Counted from the first letter of the stretch, positions 1 through 12,007 are shown. The stretch is 64,000 nucleotides of DNA from Micromonospora polyrhachis (GCF_014203835.1 NZ_JACHJW010000001.1:558001-622000); one strand, 5' to 3'. A program made the numbers and translations. The notes: generated from the letters alone by a model not told the origin.

Positions 1-2
1 TG

Positions 3-785
3 TTCGACATGTACCAGCGGATCACCGGTGAGAACCCGTACGAGGTGCCGATGCGGATCTACCCCGCGGTGCACTACACGATGGGTGGCCTCTGGGTCGA
101 CTACGACCTCCAATCGACCATTCCGGGGCTGTACGTGGTCGGTGAGGCCAACTTCTCCGACCACGGTGCCAACCGGCTCGGTGCCTCCGCGCTGATGCAG
201 GGCCTGGCCGACGGCTACTTCGTGCTGCCGAACACCATCGCCGACTACCTCTCCGCCGGGCCGCTCCCGGCGATCGACGAGAACACCCCCGAGGTGGCAC
301 AGGCCCGGGCCGACGTGGAGGACCGGGTCGCCCGGCTGCTCGCCGTCGACGGCGACCGCACGGTCGACTCGTTCCACCGCGAGCTGGGCCGCATCATGTG
401 GGAACACTGCGGCATGGAGCGTACCGACGCCGGGCTGCGCAAGGCGCTGGACGAGATCCGCGCGCTGCGGGAGCAGTTCTGGCAGCGGGTCAAGGTGCCC
501 GGCACCGGCGAGGGCCTCAACCAGGCGCTGGAGAAGGCTGGCCGGGTGGCCGACTTCTTCGAGCTGGCCGAGCTGATGTGCATCGACGCGCTACACCGTA
601 CCGAGTCCTGCGGTGGTCACTTCCGGGGAGAGAGCCAGACCCCCGAGGGCGAGGCGCAGCGCGACGACGCCCACTTCAGCTATGTCGCCGCCTGGGAGTT
701 CACCGGTGCGGACCAGCCTCCCGTGCTGCACAAGGAAGACCTGGTCTTCGAATACGTCCACCCCACCCAGCGGAGCTACAAGTGA
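3..785 (+). CDS. sdhA: Succinate dehydrogenase flavoprotein subunit, C-terminal part (5' end outside window)
   Basis: The visible 260 residues are the C-terminal part of the FAD-bearing catalytic subunit of succinate dehydrogenase (fumarate reductase family), which oxidises succinate to fumarate at the cytoplasmic membrane. The block [20 protein letters not shown] is the classic FAD-contacting segment of the family, and the rest is the helical C-terminal domain ending near [11 protein letters not shown]. The reading frame is open to the window edge, so the FAD-binding N-terminus and the catalytic core begin upstream, where the cytochrome b subunit gene would also be expected. The stop codon overlaps the sdhB start by 4 nt (GTGA), so the two subunits are probably translationally coupled. 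Confidence 0.96.
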   Translation, partial: FDMYQRITGENPYEVPMRIYPAVHYTMGGLWVDYDLQSTIPGLYVVGEANFSDHGANRLGASALMQGLADGYFVLPNTIADYLSAGPLPAIDENTPEVAQARADVEDRVARLLAVDGDRTVDSFHRELGRIMWEHCGMERTDAGLRKALDEIRALREQFWQRVKVPGTGEGLNQALEKAGRVADFFELAELMCIDALHRTESCGGHFRGESQTPEGEAQRDDAHFSYVAAWEFTGADQPPVLHKEDLVFEYVHPTQRSYK

Positions 786-1543
786 ACCTGACCCTTCGTA
801 TCTGGCGACAGGCCGGCCCCGAGGACCGGGGTCAGATGGTCACCTACCAGCTCGCGGACGTCTCCCCGGACATGTCGTTCCTGGAGATGCTCGACGTCCT
901 CAACGAGCGCCTGACCCTGGACGGCGATGAGCCGGTCGCCTTCGACCACGACTGCCGCGAGGGCATCTGTGGTGCCTGCAGCCTGGTCATCAACGGTGAG
1001 GCGCACGGCCCGGAACGGGCCACCACCGCCTGCCAACTGCACATGCGGCACTTCCGCGACGGCGAGACGATCGACATCGAGCCGTGGCGGGCCAAGGCGT
1101 TTCCCGTGATCAAGGACCTGGTCGTCGACCGGGAGGCGCTCGACCGGATCATCGCGGCCGGTGGCTATATCACCGCCCCGACCGGCAGCGCGCCGGAGGC
1201 ACACGCGCAGCCGGTGGCGAAGGCCAACGCAGACGCGGCGTTCGAGAACGCCGCCTGCATCGGCTGTGGTGCCTGTGTCGCCGCCTGCCCGAACGGCTCC
1301 GGCATGCTGTTCACCGCCGCCAAGGTCAGCCAGTTGGGTCTGCTGCCGCAGGGCCAGCCGGAGCGGTACACCCGGGTCATCGGCATGATGGCCGAACACG
1401 ACGCCTCCGGCTTCGGCGGCTGCACCAACATCGGCGAGTGCGCGGTCGCCTGCCCGAAGGAGATCCCGCTGACCAGCATCGGCCGGCTCAACCGGGACTT
1501 CATGAAGGCGACGGCCATCCGCAACGACACGCCGGGAACGTAG
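782..1543 (+). CDS. sdhB: Succinate dehydrogenase iron-sulfur subunit
   Basis: This 253-residue protein carries electrons from the flavoprotein to quinone. The N-terminal ferredoxin domain has the [2Fe-2S] cysteines at about residues 58, 63, 66 and 84. The C-terminal domain has a CxxCxxCxxxC [4Fe-4S] set at 159-169 ([12 protein letters not shown]) and a second cluster set at 214, 220 and 224 ([16 protein letters not shown]). The GTG start at 782 overlaps the sdhA stop, and the homology begins right at [10 protein letters not shown], so an upstream start is excluded. The extended linker and second cluster spacing resemble the two-subunit-plus-cytochrome b558 enzymes of Gram-positive bacteria. 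A hairpin follows the stop. Confidence 0.97.
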   Translation: MNLTLRIWRQAGPEDRGQMVTYQLADVSPDMSFLEMLDVLNERLTLDGDEPVAFDHDCREGICGACSLVINGEAHGPERATTACQLHMRHFRDGETIDIEPWRAKAFPVIKDLVVDREALDRIIAAGGYITAPTGSAPEAHAQPVAKANADAAFENAACIGCGACVAACPNGSGMLFTAAKVSQLGLLPQGQPERYTRVIGMMAEHDASGFGGCTNIGECAVACPKEIPLTSIGRLNRDFMKATAIRNDTPGT

Positions 1544-1593
1544 CCCGGCCCGATACCGTCCACATAGCTCCAAACTGGCCGTACCGGCCAGCC

Positions 1594-1634
1594 GATGGCC
1601 GATGGCCGCCCTTTCCAGGCGGACATCGGCCATC
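1594..1634 (+). terminator. Hairpin terminator after sdhB
   Basis: An 11-bp arm GATGGCCGATG (1594-1604) pairs with CATCGGCCATC (1624-1634), and an inner CCGCC/GGCGG pair extends the stem across one mismatch, with a 7-nt loop. It lies 50 nt after the sdhB stop and before the next promoter region, so it probably ends the sdh transcript. There is only a weak T tract (ATTTCG). Confidence 0.6.
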
Positions 1635-1705
1635 ATTTCGCCTAGCGTCATCCACGCAGCATGTTCACGGGGCACACCACCCCTTCCCGGAACGGGAGTG
1701 GCGCC

Positions 1706-2719
1706 TTGGCAACCAGCATCAACCGCAGGGCAGCGTTGGGCGTCGGAACGGCAGCGACTGCGGGCGTCGTGTTCGGCAGCACCTCGGCGGCCTCGGCGTC
1801 ACCAGACTCCCCACCCGAGCAGGAGGTCACCGAGACACCCGCACAGCGGGTACGGGCCGCCTACCGACAGGCAGCGAACCGGGCCGGCGGACGGTGGCGA
1901 ACCTACATCAGCGTCGCCGGTACGGCCGGTGGCGTTACGCCGGTGGTGGCGAAGGACCCGGACGAGCCGGTCCAGGCGTATAGCGTGAACAAGATCGCGG
2001 TCGCCGCCGCGGTGCTGGACAAGGTCGACCGGGGACTGATCACGCTCGACCAGCGGATCGACGTGACCTCGACGCTGGTCATCCCGGGTGGCGACGGCAT
2101 ATTCAGTCTCGACGGGGCCTACCCCAGCTCGGTAACGCTCGGCCACGGGCTCGCCGCGCTGCTGACCGTCTCGGACGACACCGCCGTCCGGATCTGTGGC
2201 CTGGTCTGCCCGACCCTGGAGATCAACCAGATCCTGACGGACAAGGGCTTCCCCCAAACCCAGGTCCAGCCCGGCTCCAGCCCCAACCGGTTCTTCCTCG
2301 GCACCACCACACCCCGGGAGACCCACGACCTGTTGCAGGCGCTGGTCAACGGCACCCTGGTGTCGCCGGCGTCGACCCACTTCCTACTGACCGCGCTGCG
2401 CTCCCCCATCGCGTTCACCGACGGCATCCGCCACAACATGTCGTCCGACGAACGGCTGCGGGTCGCCACCAAGGCCGGCTGGTACGCCGACGGCCGTAAC
2501 GAGGCGGGCCTCATCTTCAACCCTGCCGGCGCGGCGGTGCTGACCTACGCGATGTTCGCCGACGGGCAGGCCGAGCCGGACAACTACGGTGCCACCCACC
2601 CGGTCCGGCAGGCCACTGCCGCGATGGGACGCCGGTTCGTCGACGCCGTCACGGATCCTCCCGCATCGGTCAGCGTGCCGCGTCAGACACCGGCGTACCG
2701 GCCCAGCAACGGCGGCTGA
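1706..2719 (+). CDS. Secreted serine hydrolase of the class A beta-lactamase fold
   Basis: About 337 residues with a Tat-like signal peptide (INRRAALGVG followed by a hydrophobic stretch and ASA). The serine hydrolase motifs are in order: SVNK (SxxK) at about residue 93, SDDT in the SDN position at about 156, and KAG in the KTG position at about 256. This matches exported class A beta-lactamase-like proteins; whether it hydrolyses beta-lactams is not visible. I chose the TTG at 1706 because GGGAG lies 7 nt upstream and the signal peptide then begins properly; an in-frame ATG at 1661 has no ribosome binding site. The gene stands alone, after the sdh terminator. Confidence 0.82.
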   Translation: MATSINRRAALGVGTAATAGVVFGSTSAASASPDSPPEQEVTETPAQRVRAAYRQAANRAGGRWRTYISVAGTAGGVTPVVAKDPDEPVQAYSVNKIAVAAAVLDKVDRGLITLDQRIDVTSTLVIPGGDGIFSLDGAYPSSVTLGHGLAALLTVSDDTAVRICGLVCPTLEINQILTDKGFPQTQVQPGSSPNRFFLGTTTPRETHDLLQALVNGTLVSPASTHFLLTALRSPIAFTDGIRHNMSSDERLRVATKAGWYADGRNEAGLIFNPAGAAVLTYAMFADGQAEPDNYGATHPVRQATAAMGRRFVDAVTDPPASVSVPRQTPAYRPSNGG

Positions 2720-2808
2720 CCGGACGGTTGGCCGGTGTCGTACGCCGACGACGGCACCGGCCAGCCACCCGGTTGACTACCGTGGTCAGGACAGAAAGGT
2801 GGCGGGAC

Positions 2809-3948
2809 ATGCGCAGCGGCAGCGGCAGGGCAGGAAGGCGGCACCGCCGCACCCGCCGGCTGCTGGCCCTGGCCGTACTCGCCGCAGCCGCCTGGGCGGT
2901 GCGCGACGTCCCGGCCGCGCTCGGTGGCAAACCCCGCGGTCCCCGCGCAGCCCGGGTCCACCGCTCCCCGCAGTTCCGGGGCGGGACCTTCCAGAACCCG
3001 ATCACCACCCGGATCGTCCTGGCCGACACCGGGCGCAACACCCTGCGCGAACTCCTCTTCGCCGACCACCGCCGGCGTCCCGCCAGCACCGTGCCGATCC
3101 GTACCCCGACCACCACCGCCCCCACGTCGGCCAGTGCCAGCGAACTGAACATCCTCTGGTACGGCCACGCGAGCACCCTGATCGAGATCGAGGGGCGGCG
3201 GGTGCTGGTCGACCCGGTCTGGAGTGAGCGCTGCTCCCCGTCCCGGCTGGTTGGCCCGCGCCGCCTGCACCCACCGCCGGTACCTGTCGAGCAACTCCCC
3301 GGGGTCGACGCGATCCTGATCTCCCACGACCACTACGACCACCTCGACATGGCCACGGTGAAGACGTTGTGCCGTACCCAGTCCGCACCGTTCCTGGTGC
3401 CACTCGGCGTGGGCGCACACCTCGACCGGTGGGGCGTACCGGAACGGCGGATCATCGAGCTGGACTGGGAGGAGAGCGTCACCCTGGCCGGGCTGAGGTT
3501 GACCGCCACGGCGGCCCGACACTTCTCCGGCCGGGGCCTGGCCCGGGACCGTACGCTGTGGGGCTCCTGGGTGGTCGCCGGCCCGACCCGGCGGGTCTTC
3601 TACACCGGGGACTCCGGCTACTTCGAGGGTTACACCGCCATCGGTACGACCCACGGCCCGTTCGACGCGACGCTGATGCAGGTTGGTGCCTACGACCCGG
3701 CCTGGCCCAACGTCCACATGTTTCCCGAGGATGCCGTCTCCGCCCACCTCGACCTGCGGGGCGGCCTGCTCATCCCGGTGCACTGGGCCACCTTCGACCT
3801 CGCCGCGCACTCCTGGGCCGACCCGGTCGAGCGGCTGTGGCAGGAGGCGACGGCCCGCGACGTGCGGCTGGCCGTACCCCGACCGGGTGAACGGGTCGCG
3901 GTCGACGACCCGCCACCGGTCGACGGCTGGTGGCAGGCCGTCGCCTGA
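2809..3948 (+). CDS. Membrane-anchored metallo-beta-lactamase-fold hydrolase (NAPE-PLD/UlaG-like)
   Basis: A 379-residue protein with a basic N-terminus and one hydrophobic segment (LLALAVLAAAAWAV), then a metallo-beta-lactamase domain. The metal motif SHDHYDHLD (HxHxDH) is intact, and later metal ligands are likely at ARHFSGRG, YTGDSGYF and VHWATFD. The closest family type is the MBL-fold group that includes N-acyl-phosphatidylethanolamine phospholipase D, so a lipid or phosphodiester substrate is plausible but not shown. The ATG at 2809 is preceded by AAAGGTGGCGGG; an in-frame TTG at 2728 would add 27 unlikely residues. It converges with the glycerophosphodiester phosphodiesterase gene, ending 5 nt away. 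Confidence 0.85.
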   Translation: MRSGSGRAGRRHRRTRRLLALAVLAAAAWAVRDVPAALGGKPRGPRAARVHRSPQFRGGTFQNPITTRIVLADTGRNTLRELLFADHRRRPASTVPIRTPTTTAPTSASASELNILWYGHASTLIEIEGRRVLVDPVWSERCSPSRLVGPRRLHPPPVPVEQLPGVDAILISHDHYDHLDMATVKTLCRTQSAPFLVPLGVGAHLDRWGVPERRIIELDWEESVTLAGLRLTATAARHFSGRGLARDRTLWGSWVVAGPTRRVFYTGDSGYFEGYTAIGTTHGPFDATLMQVGAYDPAWPNVHMFPEDAVSAHLDLRGGLLIPVHWATFDLAAHSWADPVERLWQEATARDVRLAVPRPGERVAVDDPPPVDGWWQAVA

Positions 3949-3953
3949 CTGTC

Positions 3954-5012
3954 TCAGCGGTCCCGCAGACCGGCTACCCGGTCGATCCGGTTGGTCCAGA
4001 CGACGCCGGAGTAGCCCTCCGGAAGCCGGGACCACGCCTCGGCATCATCGAACCCTTCCGAGAAGTCGCCCGAGCCGGCCACGATCACGACCCGGGTGTC
4101 CGCCTCCCGCATCCGGTCGAGAAACCGGTGGGGCCAGCCCCAGAGATAGGGGACGTACGACTCCGGAATATGCAGCTGCCGATGCGCGCAGGACTCCGGC
4201 ACGTACCCGGTCCAGCCGAGGCCGACGTAGCTGAACAGGCAGTCCTTGATGATCGCCTTCGACATCACCCGAAGCTGGGGCAGCCGCGCCGACACGGCCG
4301 CGACCAGCTCGTCACCGCCGTACACGGTGAGCGTGGCCAGCCGCTGCGGTGGCAACGTGGCCAGGTACGCAGCCAGACGTTCCCCTTCGGCCGGATTCGC
4401 GTTCTTGGGGTGGATCAACAGTTCTCGGCCGGGGAAGGCAGCGATCACCTCTTCGATGGTGGGCATCAGGCCGCGCCCCTTGCCCCGCAGCGGAAAACTG
4501 GCACCCCCGTCGGCGGTGTACCGGTGACCCACGTCGAGGCGACGTAGCTCGGCCATGGTGTGGTCGCGTACCAGCCCGGTGCCGTTGGTGCGGCACTCCA
4601 GGGTGGCGTCGTGGAAGACCGCGAGCTGGTCATCCTTCGTCACCTGTACGTCGAACTCCACGATGTCCGCTCCCGCGTCGAAGGCGGCGCGCATCGAGTC
4701 GAGGGTGTTCTCCAGGTACGGGTGTTCCGGCGGGTGGATCCGCTCCGCCGTACAGGTGTCGTTGGTCATCCCCTCGAAGCCGAAGGTCTGCGCCAGCCCT
4801 CGGTGCGCCAGGAGCAACGGCCGCCGACCGTCCGTACCGGCCAGCCAGGAGCTGTTGTTGACGTAGACGAAGCCGGCCAGGACCAAGACGCTGACGAGCA
4901 GGATGTACCAGAAGCGCCTCCATCGGGAGATCGGCCGACGACGGACGGGGGTGGGTGGAACCACGTAACGGCGCTCCTCGCTGAGGATCGGATCGGGCGG
5001 GACCATCAGCAT
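3954..5012 (-). CDS. Membrane-anchored glycerophosphodiester phosphodiesterase
   Basis: About 352 residues. A transmembrane helix at roughly residues 35-51 is followed by a GDPD TIM barrel: LAHRGLAQ (catalytic HRG), ENTLDSMRAAF, and VEFDVQVTKDDQLAVFHD with the metal-binding acidic residues and second catalytic His. Members split glycerophosphodiesters into sn-glycerol 3-phosphate and an alcohol. The domain is probably outside the membrane, since the anchor is N-terminal. The open frame continues upstream to 5243, but the residues before 5012 are low-complexity; ATG 5012 or ATG 5006 are the likely starts, neither with a strong ribosome binding site. It sits next to another putative lipid hydrolase. 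Confidence 0.85.
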   Translation of the reverse strand: MLMVPPDPILSEERRYVVPPTPVRRRPISRWRRFWYILLVSVLVLAGFVYVNNSSWLAGTDGRRPLLLAHRGLAQTFGFEGMTNDTCTAERIHPPEHPYLENTLDSMRAAFDAGADIVEFDVQVTKDDQLAVFHDATLECRTNGTGLVRDHTMAELRRLDVGHRYTADGGASFPLRGKGRGLMPTIEEVIAAFPGRELLIHPKNANPAEGERLAAYLATLPPQRLATLTVYGGDELVAAVSARLPQLRVMSKAIIKDCLFSYVGLGWTGYVPESCAHRQLHIPESYVPYLWGWPHRFLDRMREADTRVVIVAGSGDFSEGFDDAEAWSRLPEGYSGVVWTNRIDRVAGLRDR

Positions 5013-5135
5013 CACCGGCGGAGCGTGGACGGCGGAACCGGCGAAGGACGTAGCCGCTCTACGTCTTTCGGGCAACCTGCCGCAGCAATCGAAGGCCATG
5101 GAATTTACCAAGTAGCGCGGATAGGATTTCGGCGC

Positions 5136-5960
5136 ATGGACGCCCTTGCATTGATCTCCACGTTGGCGACTGTGCTCGGCGTCGCGATCGCTGTTGCGGC
5201 TTGGCATTGGCCGCGACCGCCGATGCCGTGGAAAGATCCACAAACCGGTGCTCCGACAATCGTCGGCGACCAGCCGGTCGAGGTCCCCGGCATGAGTACG
5301 GTCCTCACCGCCGATCGCCGCCGCCTACACGTCTTCGCCTGGTGTTTCCTCCTGGTCTTCCCCGGCCCCATCCTGGCGCTCGGCTACGTAGCCGGTTTCC
5401 TCCTCCGCGAAGCGTCCTTCGACATCGGCATGTGGGTTCTGGCGATCACCGTGGGACTCACCTCCTACGTGGTCGTCAGACAGGCGATCCTGTTGACCCA
5501 GCCACTCGACCTGATGCTGGATCAGCACGGAATCGTCCTACGGATGGCCGGGCGTACGTGGGCGGTTCCGTGGCATCTCACCTGGCACGCAGCGGTCCGG
5601 TCACATTGGTTCATGCCCACACTGTTCCTATGGGTCAACGCACCACGCGCCTCGGGTCTCTTCCCAGACGAGGCGAGGGTGCGACGATTTCCGGGCTATC
5701 CGGGATACGTGAAGCGGCACAAGGCGATCGCGCTGGCACCCGCCGTGCTGTTCGTCGGGGGCAGCATGGCCGTCCTCGATGCCATTCGCAGACATGCCAG
5801 GTTCACCAGTCCGACTCTTCCCTCCGACGCGGACGAGCAACTCAAACGCGCGTTGACGGCACTCGCATGGGTAGCCGCCGTGGGGATCATCATCTTCCTC
5901 ATTCTCTACAAGCAGGACCAGGACCGGACATTTTTCGACGAGTTGTTCGACAGCTACTGA
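5136..5960 (+). CDS. Hypothetical multi-spanning membrane protein
   Basis: A 274-residue protein of no family I recognise. It starts with a hydrophobic helix (MDALALISTLATVLGVAIAV), has two further hydrophobic segments around residues 65-115 and two more in the C-terminal half (ALAPAVLFVGGSMAVL and VAAVGIIIFLILY), and ends in an acidic tail (FFDELFDSY). The central part is soluble and rich in Trp and His. ATG 5136 has a plausible ribosome binding site (GGATAGGA). GC content is lower than in the neighbours. It is divergent from the phosphodiesterase gene and stands alone. Confidence 0.6.
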   Translation: MDALALISTLATVLGVAIAVAAWHWPRPPMPWKDPQTGAPTIVGDQPVEVPGMSTVLTADRRRLHVFAWCFLLVFPGPILALGYVAGFLLREASFDIGMWVLAITVGLTSYVVVRQAILLTQPLDLMLDQHGIVLRMAGRTWAVPWHLTWHAAVRSHWFMPTLFLWVNAPRASGLFPDEARVRRFPGYPGYVKRHKAIALAPAVLFVGGSMAVLDAIRRHARFTSPTLPSDADEQLKRALTALAWVAAVGIIIFLILYKQDQDRTFFDELFDSY

Positions 5961-6079
5961 GCTATATGGTCGTGAGACCTTCCAAACCTCGAATCCGCCG
6001 GTTCACTGCCGCCAACGGCAAGCACCACTCATCCTCGGCGTCTGACTGCGCACCACGCTGAACGCACGGCGGACGGGAC

Positions 6080-6766
6080 TCAGCCCACGCCGGACAGGTC
6101 CCGGGCGAGCAGAGCTGCCTGTGTCCGGCTGGTCACCCCGAGTTTGGCCAGCACGCTGCTGACGTGGGTCTTCACCGTGCGCTCGGCGAGGTGGAGATCT
6201 CGGGCGATCTCCTGGTTGGCCAGTCCTCGGGCGAGGCGGTCGAGGATCTCGCGTTCCCGGGGGGTCAGCGAGGCGACCCGACCAGCCGGCGAGTCGAGCG
6301 GGTCGGTCTCCGACCCGGGCCGGTTTCCGGCCGCCCCGTTTCGTCGCCCCGGCCACAGCGCCTCCGCCGCTGAAGTGCTCAACGTGGTGACCCCACCGTG
6401 GACCCCCCGGACCGCCGAGGCCAACTCGTCACCGGTGGCGTCCTTGAGCACGAATCCGTCGGCCCCGGCGGCAAGTGCGCGCTGGATCTCTGCGGCTCGG
6501 CCGATCGTGGTCAGCATCAGCACCCGGGCCCGGACCTGTGGGAACTGGCGACGAAGCCGCTCCAGGGTCTGTACCCCGTCGGCTCCAGGCAGATAGAGGT
6601 CCAGCAGGACGACCTCGACGGCATCCGGCTGCCGGTCCACGAAATCGAGCAGGGCCGGGCCGTCCGGTAGGGCCGCGACCACGTCGATGTCCGACTGTGC
6701 GGCAAGGATGAGGGACAGCCCTTCCCGGACCAGTGCCTGGTCGTCCACGATGACGAGTCGAATCAC
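6080..6766 (-). CDS. NarL/LuxR-family two-component response regulator
   Basis: A 228-residue response regulator. The receiver domain has the acidic pair D8-D9, the phosphoacceptor D56 in VVLLDLYLPGADG and the conserved lysine in GFVLKD. The C-terminal LuxR helix-turn-helix is LTPREREILDRLARG followed by NQEIARDLHLAERTVKTH. The start is a GTG at 6766. It is divergent from the histidine kinase gene with 72 nt between them, an arrangement that suggests shared control; the pair is the probable partner set. The target genes cannot be read from the sequence. Confidence 0.94.
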   Translation of the reverse strand: MIRLVIVDDQALVREGLSLILAAQSDIDVVAALPDGPALLDFVDRQPDAVEVVLLDLYLPGADGVQTLERLRRQFPQVRARVLMLTTIGRAAEIQRALAAGADGFVLKDATGDELASAVRGVHGGVTTLSTSAAEALWPGRRNGAAGNRPGSETDPLDSPAGRVASLTPREREILDRLARGLANQEIARDLHLAERTVKTHVSSVLAKLGVTSRTQAALLARDLSGVG

Positions 6767-6838
6767 GGCCCGATGCTATGCCGGTGCGCCGGCGGGTCTT
6801 CGACATGCTGACGCGACAGCCGACCGGGGAGCGAAGAA

Positions 6839-8014
6839 TTGGCGACGAGACAGCAGGTGACCGGCTGGTTACGGACCCGCTGGCAACTGGTGGCAGACCT
6901 CGCTATGCAGGGCCTGCTGGTCGGTCTGTTCCTGGTCAGCGGGGCGGTACCGGAAACCGGTGGACTTCTCGGGGTGCTACTGGCCGCGGCCCAGATCCTC
7001 CCGCTGCTGGTCCGCCGCCAGGCCCCCGGTGCCGTGCTCGCCGTGGTGGCACTGGCCACCTCGGCACAGATGCTGCTCGGCATGTCCCGCACCGTCGGCT
7101 ATCTGCCCGCGCTGCTGGCCATCTACTCGGCGGCGGGCAGCCGATCGTCATCGGTGCGCTGGGGGGTGTGCACCGGAGCAACGGTGTCGGTGGCGGGGGC
7201 CAGCCTGCCCGGCCGGGGCCCGGTCGAGGGCTTCCTGCTGGCCGTGGTCGCGTTCACCCTGGCCTGGTTGGCCGGTGCCGAACGGGGGCAGCAGCTACGC
7301 CGACGTACCGCGCTGGTCGCCGAACGCACCCGACTGCGCCTGGAACAGCGGATCGCCGAGGAGAGCCGCGTCGCGGCCGAGGATCGGGAGCTGCTGGCCC
7401 GGCGGCTGCACGACACGCTCGCCCACACCCTCACCGTCATGGTGGTGCAGACCGAGGCGCTGCGGTGCACCGGCGAGTTGTCGCCCGCGCAACGGGACCG
7501 CGTCGACCGGGTGCTCGGCGCGGGACGGGCGGCTCTCACGGAGATCCGGCACGCCATCGCCGAACTGGACCGCCGGGCGACGTCAACCGTCGGTGACAAC
7601 CTGCCGGAACGACTCGACGAACTCCGGGCCGCCGGTCTCGACCTGCCGGTCGACGTACCGATGCTGCTGGCCGATCTGCCCGGTCGACTCCGGCCGGTGC
7701 TGCACCGGCTCATCGGCGAGGTGGCCACCAACGCGCTGCGGCACGACGGGCCGGGCAGCCGGCTGGAGATCACGGTACGCCCGGAGCCGGACCAGATCCG
7801 GGTGGCCACGGTGAGCCACCCCGCCACCCCGCCACGAAGCCCCACGCCGTCCGGAACCCAGGGGTACGGCCTGCGCAGTCTCGGCGCGGACGTCGCGCTC
7901 GCCGGCGGCGTGCTCAGTTACGGCCCGGTCCCCCGGAATGGCTGGCGGGTGGTCGCCACCTTCCCGGATGACGGTCACCGTTCCAGCACCACCAGCCCGA
8001 CTCCCGCCGCCTGA
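6839..8014 (+). CDS. Two-component sensor histidine kinase (HisKA_3 type)
   Basis: A 391-residue membrane kinase. Four to six hydrophobic segments fill residues 15-150, followed by a dimerisation domain with the phospho-accepting H191 in [17 protein letters not shown], characteristic of NarX/DesK-type kinases. The ATPase domain shows an N-box ([12 protein letters not shown]) and a C-terminal [11 protein letters not shown] box. The TTG start is supported by GGGGAG 6-7 nt upstream, with no better in-frame codon. It is divergent from the response regulator. The absence of a large extracellular loop suggests that it senses a membrane-borne signal. Confidence 0.92.
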   Translation: MATRQQVTGWLRTRWQLVADLAMQGLLVGLFLVSGAVPETGGLLGVLLAAAQILPLLVRRQAPGAVLAVVALATSAQMLLGMSRTVGYLPALLAIYSAAGSRSSSVRWGVCTGATVSVAGASLPGRGPVEGFLLAVVAFTLAWLAGAERGQQLRRRTALVAERTRLRLEQRIAEESRVAAEDRELLARRLHDTLAHTLTVMVVQTEALRCTGELSPAQRDRVDRVLGAGRAALTEIRHAIAELDRRATSTVGDNLPERLDELRAAGLDLPVDVPMLLADLPGRLRPVLHRLIGEVATNALRHDGPGSRLEITVRPEPDQIRVATVSHPATPPRSPTPSGTQGYGLRSLGADVALAGGVLSYGPVPRNGWRVVATFPDDGHRSSTTSPTPAA

Positions 8015-8081
8015 TGCGACAAACGGGTCCGGCCCCCGGCAGAATGCAGGGCGGAACCAACCGAGAAGGCGGATCAGGATC

Positions 8082-10487
<2,406 letters not shown>

Positions 10488-10514
10488 GCCATCGGGACGG
10501 ACTACGGTCAGCGC

Positions 10515-10949
10515 ATGAGTGTCGACGAGCGGACGGCCTGGCGAACAGCTCACCGCCAGGCCGTCGAGCTTCGCACGGCGGCTGAGGAGCGGCGCAGGTC
10601 GGAGGAGACCGAGCGGGCTCGGAAACTCGTCGCCTGGTTCACCCGCGAGGCACAGCAGTGCGGTATTCGCCCCACCGTCCTGACCGCCGTCGGCTACAAC
10701 GGGCGCACCCGATACCGCACCGCTCTGACCGGCTGGTACGTGGATGTAGCCCACTCCCGGGCGGTCAGTGTGGCCGGGGACTACTACCTGCTCACCGTGG
10801 CCGGCGGGCTACGGGCCCGGCTACTCGGGGCGAGTATCCAGCCGCAGGATCCGCGACTGGTCGTCGGCGAGGGTGGCCGTGACGGGCAGTCGGTGCCCCT
10901 GCGTGACCTGCTTCAGCGGCGGCTGGCGGCAGGTGACGACTGGCCCTGA
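10515..10949 (+). CDS. Hypothetical protein
   Basis: A 144-residue soluble protein with no family I recognise. The N-terminal third is a highly charged amphipathic helix (RRRSEETERARKLVAWFTRE), and the remainder looks like a small beta-rich domain (GWYVDVAHSRAVSVAGDYYLL). No signal peptide or membrane segment is present. The gene follows tex by 27 nt in the same direction and may be cotranscribed with it. Its last 37 nt overlap the convergent DUF389 gene, and its stop codon lies in the first unit of a 21-bp tandem repeat, so the present C-terminus may be recent. Confidence 0.65.
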   Translation: MSVDERTAWRTAHRQAVELRTAAEERRRSEETERARKLVAWFTREAQQCGIRPTVLTAVGYNGRTRYRTALTGWYVDVAHSRAVSVAGDYYLLTVAGGLRARLLGASIQPQDPRLVVGEGGRDGQSVPLRDLLQRRLAAGDDWP

Positions 10950-12007
10950 CCCGGCATGGGTTGGCCCTGACCCGGTGCTGACTGACCCTGACCCGGCATA
11001 GGCTGGCCGGGTGGACGACCGGCCAGTGCATACCGGCCGATCCACCAGCCCGCGGCGTCGGGTCGGGTCGGGGACCGCCGTCGGGGTGGCGCGACACGTC
11101 GCCACCAGAAGCGCTGCACGAGCAGGGTCAGTACCCCGGCCATCACGATCGCGCAGACGTTGACCAGCAACTGGATGGCCGAGCCGAACGCCTCGTCGTA
11201 CACCGCGTAGGCGAGCGCGACCGCCACGTTCGCCGCAGCCGGCACCGTCGTGACGGAGATCAGGACCCCGACCAGCGGACCGGCGTTGTTCGACGTCAGC
11301 GACAGCATGCCGGCCACTCCGGCGAGCAACCCCACCACCCAGGACAGCGCGTCGGGTCGCCAGATGAAATCGGTCAGTGGCCGCTCGGCCAGCAGCATCG
11401 ACCGGTCGACCAGCCCGAAGGCGGTCAGCAACCAGGTGCTGAGCATGGTCACGGCCATCGCTACGAGGAAGCCGACCGTCAGCGTCGCCGCCGATCTGGC
11501 GACCACCGCCGAACGTCGGCGGACCACCGCCACGCAGAGCGCGGCCAGCGGCCCGAACTCGGGGCCGACCACCATCGCGCCGACGATCAGGATGGGCTGG
11601 TCGAGCAGGACCCCGATGCCCGCGAGAATGGTGGCCACCGTGATCAACAACAGGTACGTCACGGACAGGCGGGTCTGTTCCCCGGTCTTGTGCGCTATCT
11701 CGTCCCAGACCACCGCGTCCGCGCCGAGTCCCGGCGTGTCCGCCGTGGCCCGGTCCGCCTCCCGGGACAGGGTGATGTCCACCCCGTCGACCGAGACGGC
11801 TCCGGTCTCGTCGATGTCGAGCGCCTGGAGCGACCGCAGCACCTCGTCCGCGCCCTCCCGGGCGACGTCGCACAGGACCACGTCACCGGCGGGTTTCCGG
11901 GCAGCACCGGGCAGTACGGCGAGGTGGGTGACCGCCGGATCGGCGGTGAGCAGGTCGATCACCGCCGCAGCACGCTCGGTCGGCACGATGATCCGCAGGT
12001 GCAGCAT
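10913..12007 (-). CDS. DUF389 family membrane protein
   Basis: A 364-residue protein of the DUF389 family. The N-terminus is a small ACT-like soluble domain (MLHLRIIVPTERAAAVIDLL), followed by six or so hydrophobic helices beginning at LSVTYLLLITVATILAGIG; the motif ILIVGAMVVGPEFGPLAALC is typical of the family. Its function is unknown. ATG 12007 has the ribosome binding site GGAGAGGAACGGG. The C-terminal tail is a 7-residue repeat (GQPMPGQ, GQSAPGQ, GQPMPGQ) encoded by 21-bp DNA repeats and is likely disordered. The 3' end overlaps the convergent hypothetical gene by 37 nt. Confidence 0.88.
   Translation of the reverse strand: MLHLRIIVPTERAAAVIDLLTADPAVTHLAVLPGAARKPAGDVVLCDVAREGADEVLRSLQALDIDETGAVSVDGVDITLSREADRATADTPGLGADAVVWDEIAHKTGEQTRLSVTYLLLITVATILAGIGVLLDQPILIVGAMVVGPEFGPLAALCVAVVRRRSAVVARSAATLTVGFLVAMAVTMLSTWLLTAFGLVDRSMLLAERPLTDFIWRPDALSWVVGLLAGVAGMLSLTSNNAGPLVGVLISVTTVPAAANVAVALAYAVYDEAFGSAIQLLVNVCAIVMAGVLTLLVQRFWWRRVAPPRRRSPTRPDAAGWWIGRYALAGRPPGQPMPGQGQSAPGQGQPMPGQGQSSPAASRR
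10946..11008. repeat. Three 21-bp tandem repeats
   Basis: Units at 10946-10966, 10967-10987 and 10988-11008 all begin CTGACCCGG. On the minus strand they encode a Pro/Gly/Gln-rich heptapeptide repeat at the C-terminus of the DUF389 protein. The TGA stop of the convergent plus-strand gene falls inside the first unit. Confidence 0.9.

Noticed and set aside
2683-4035. 450-codon minus-strand frame opposite the metallo-hydrolase gene
   Set aside because: Shadow of a gene with a complete HxHxDH motif; no homology recognised.
4560-5135. N-terminal extension of the 5136-5960 membrane protein
   Set aside because: It would be antisense to the phosphodiesterase gene, and a start with a ribosome binding site exists at 5136.
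10946-11008. Possible CRISPR or attachment-site repeats
   Set aside because: The units are contiguous, without spacers, and code for a peptide repeat; none of the other arrays has spacer-separated units either.
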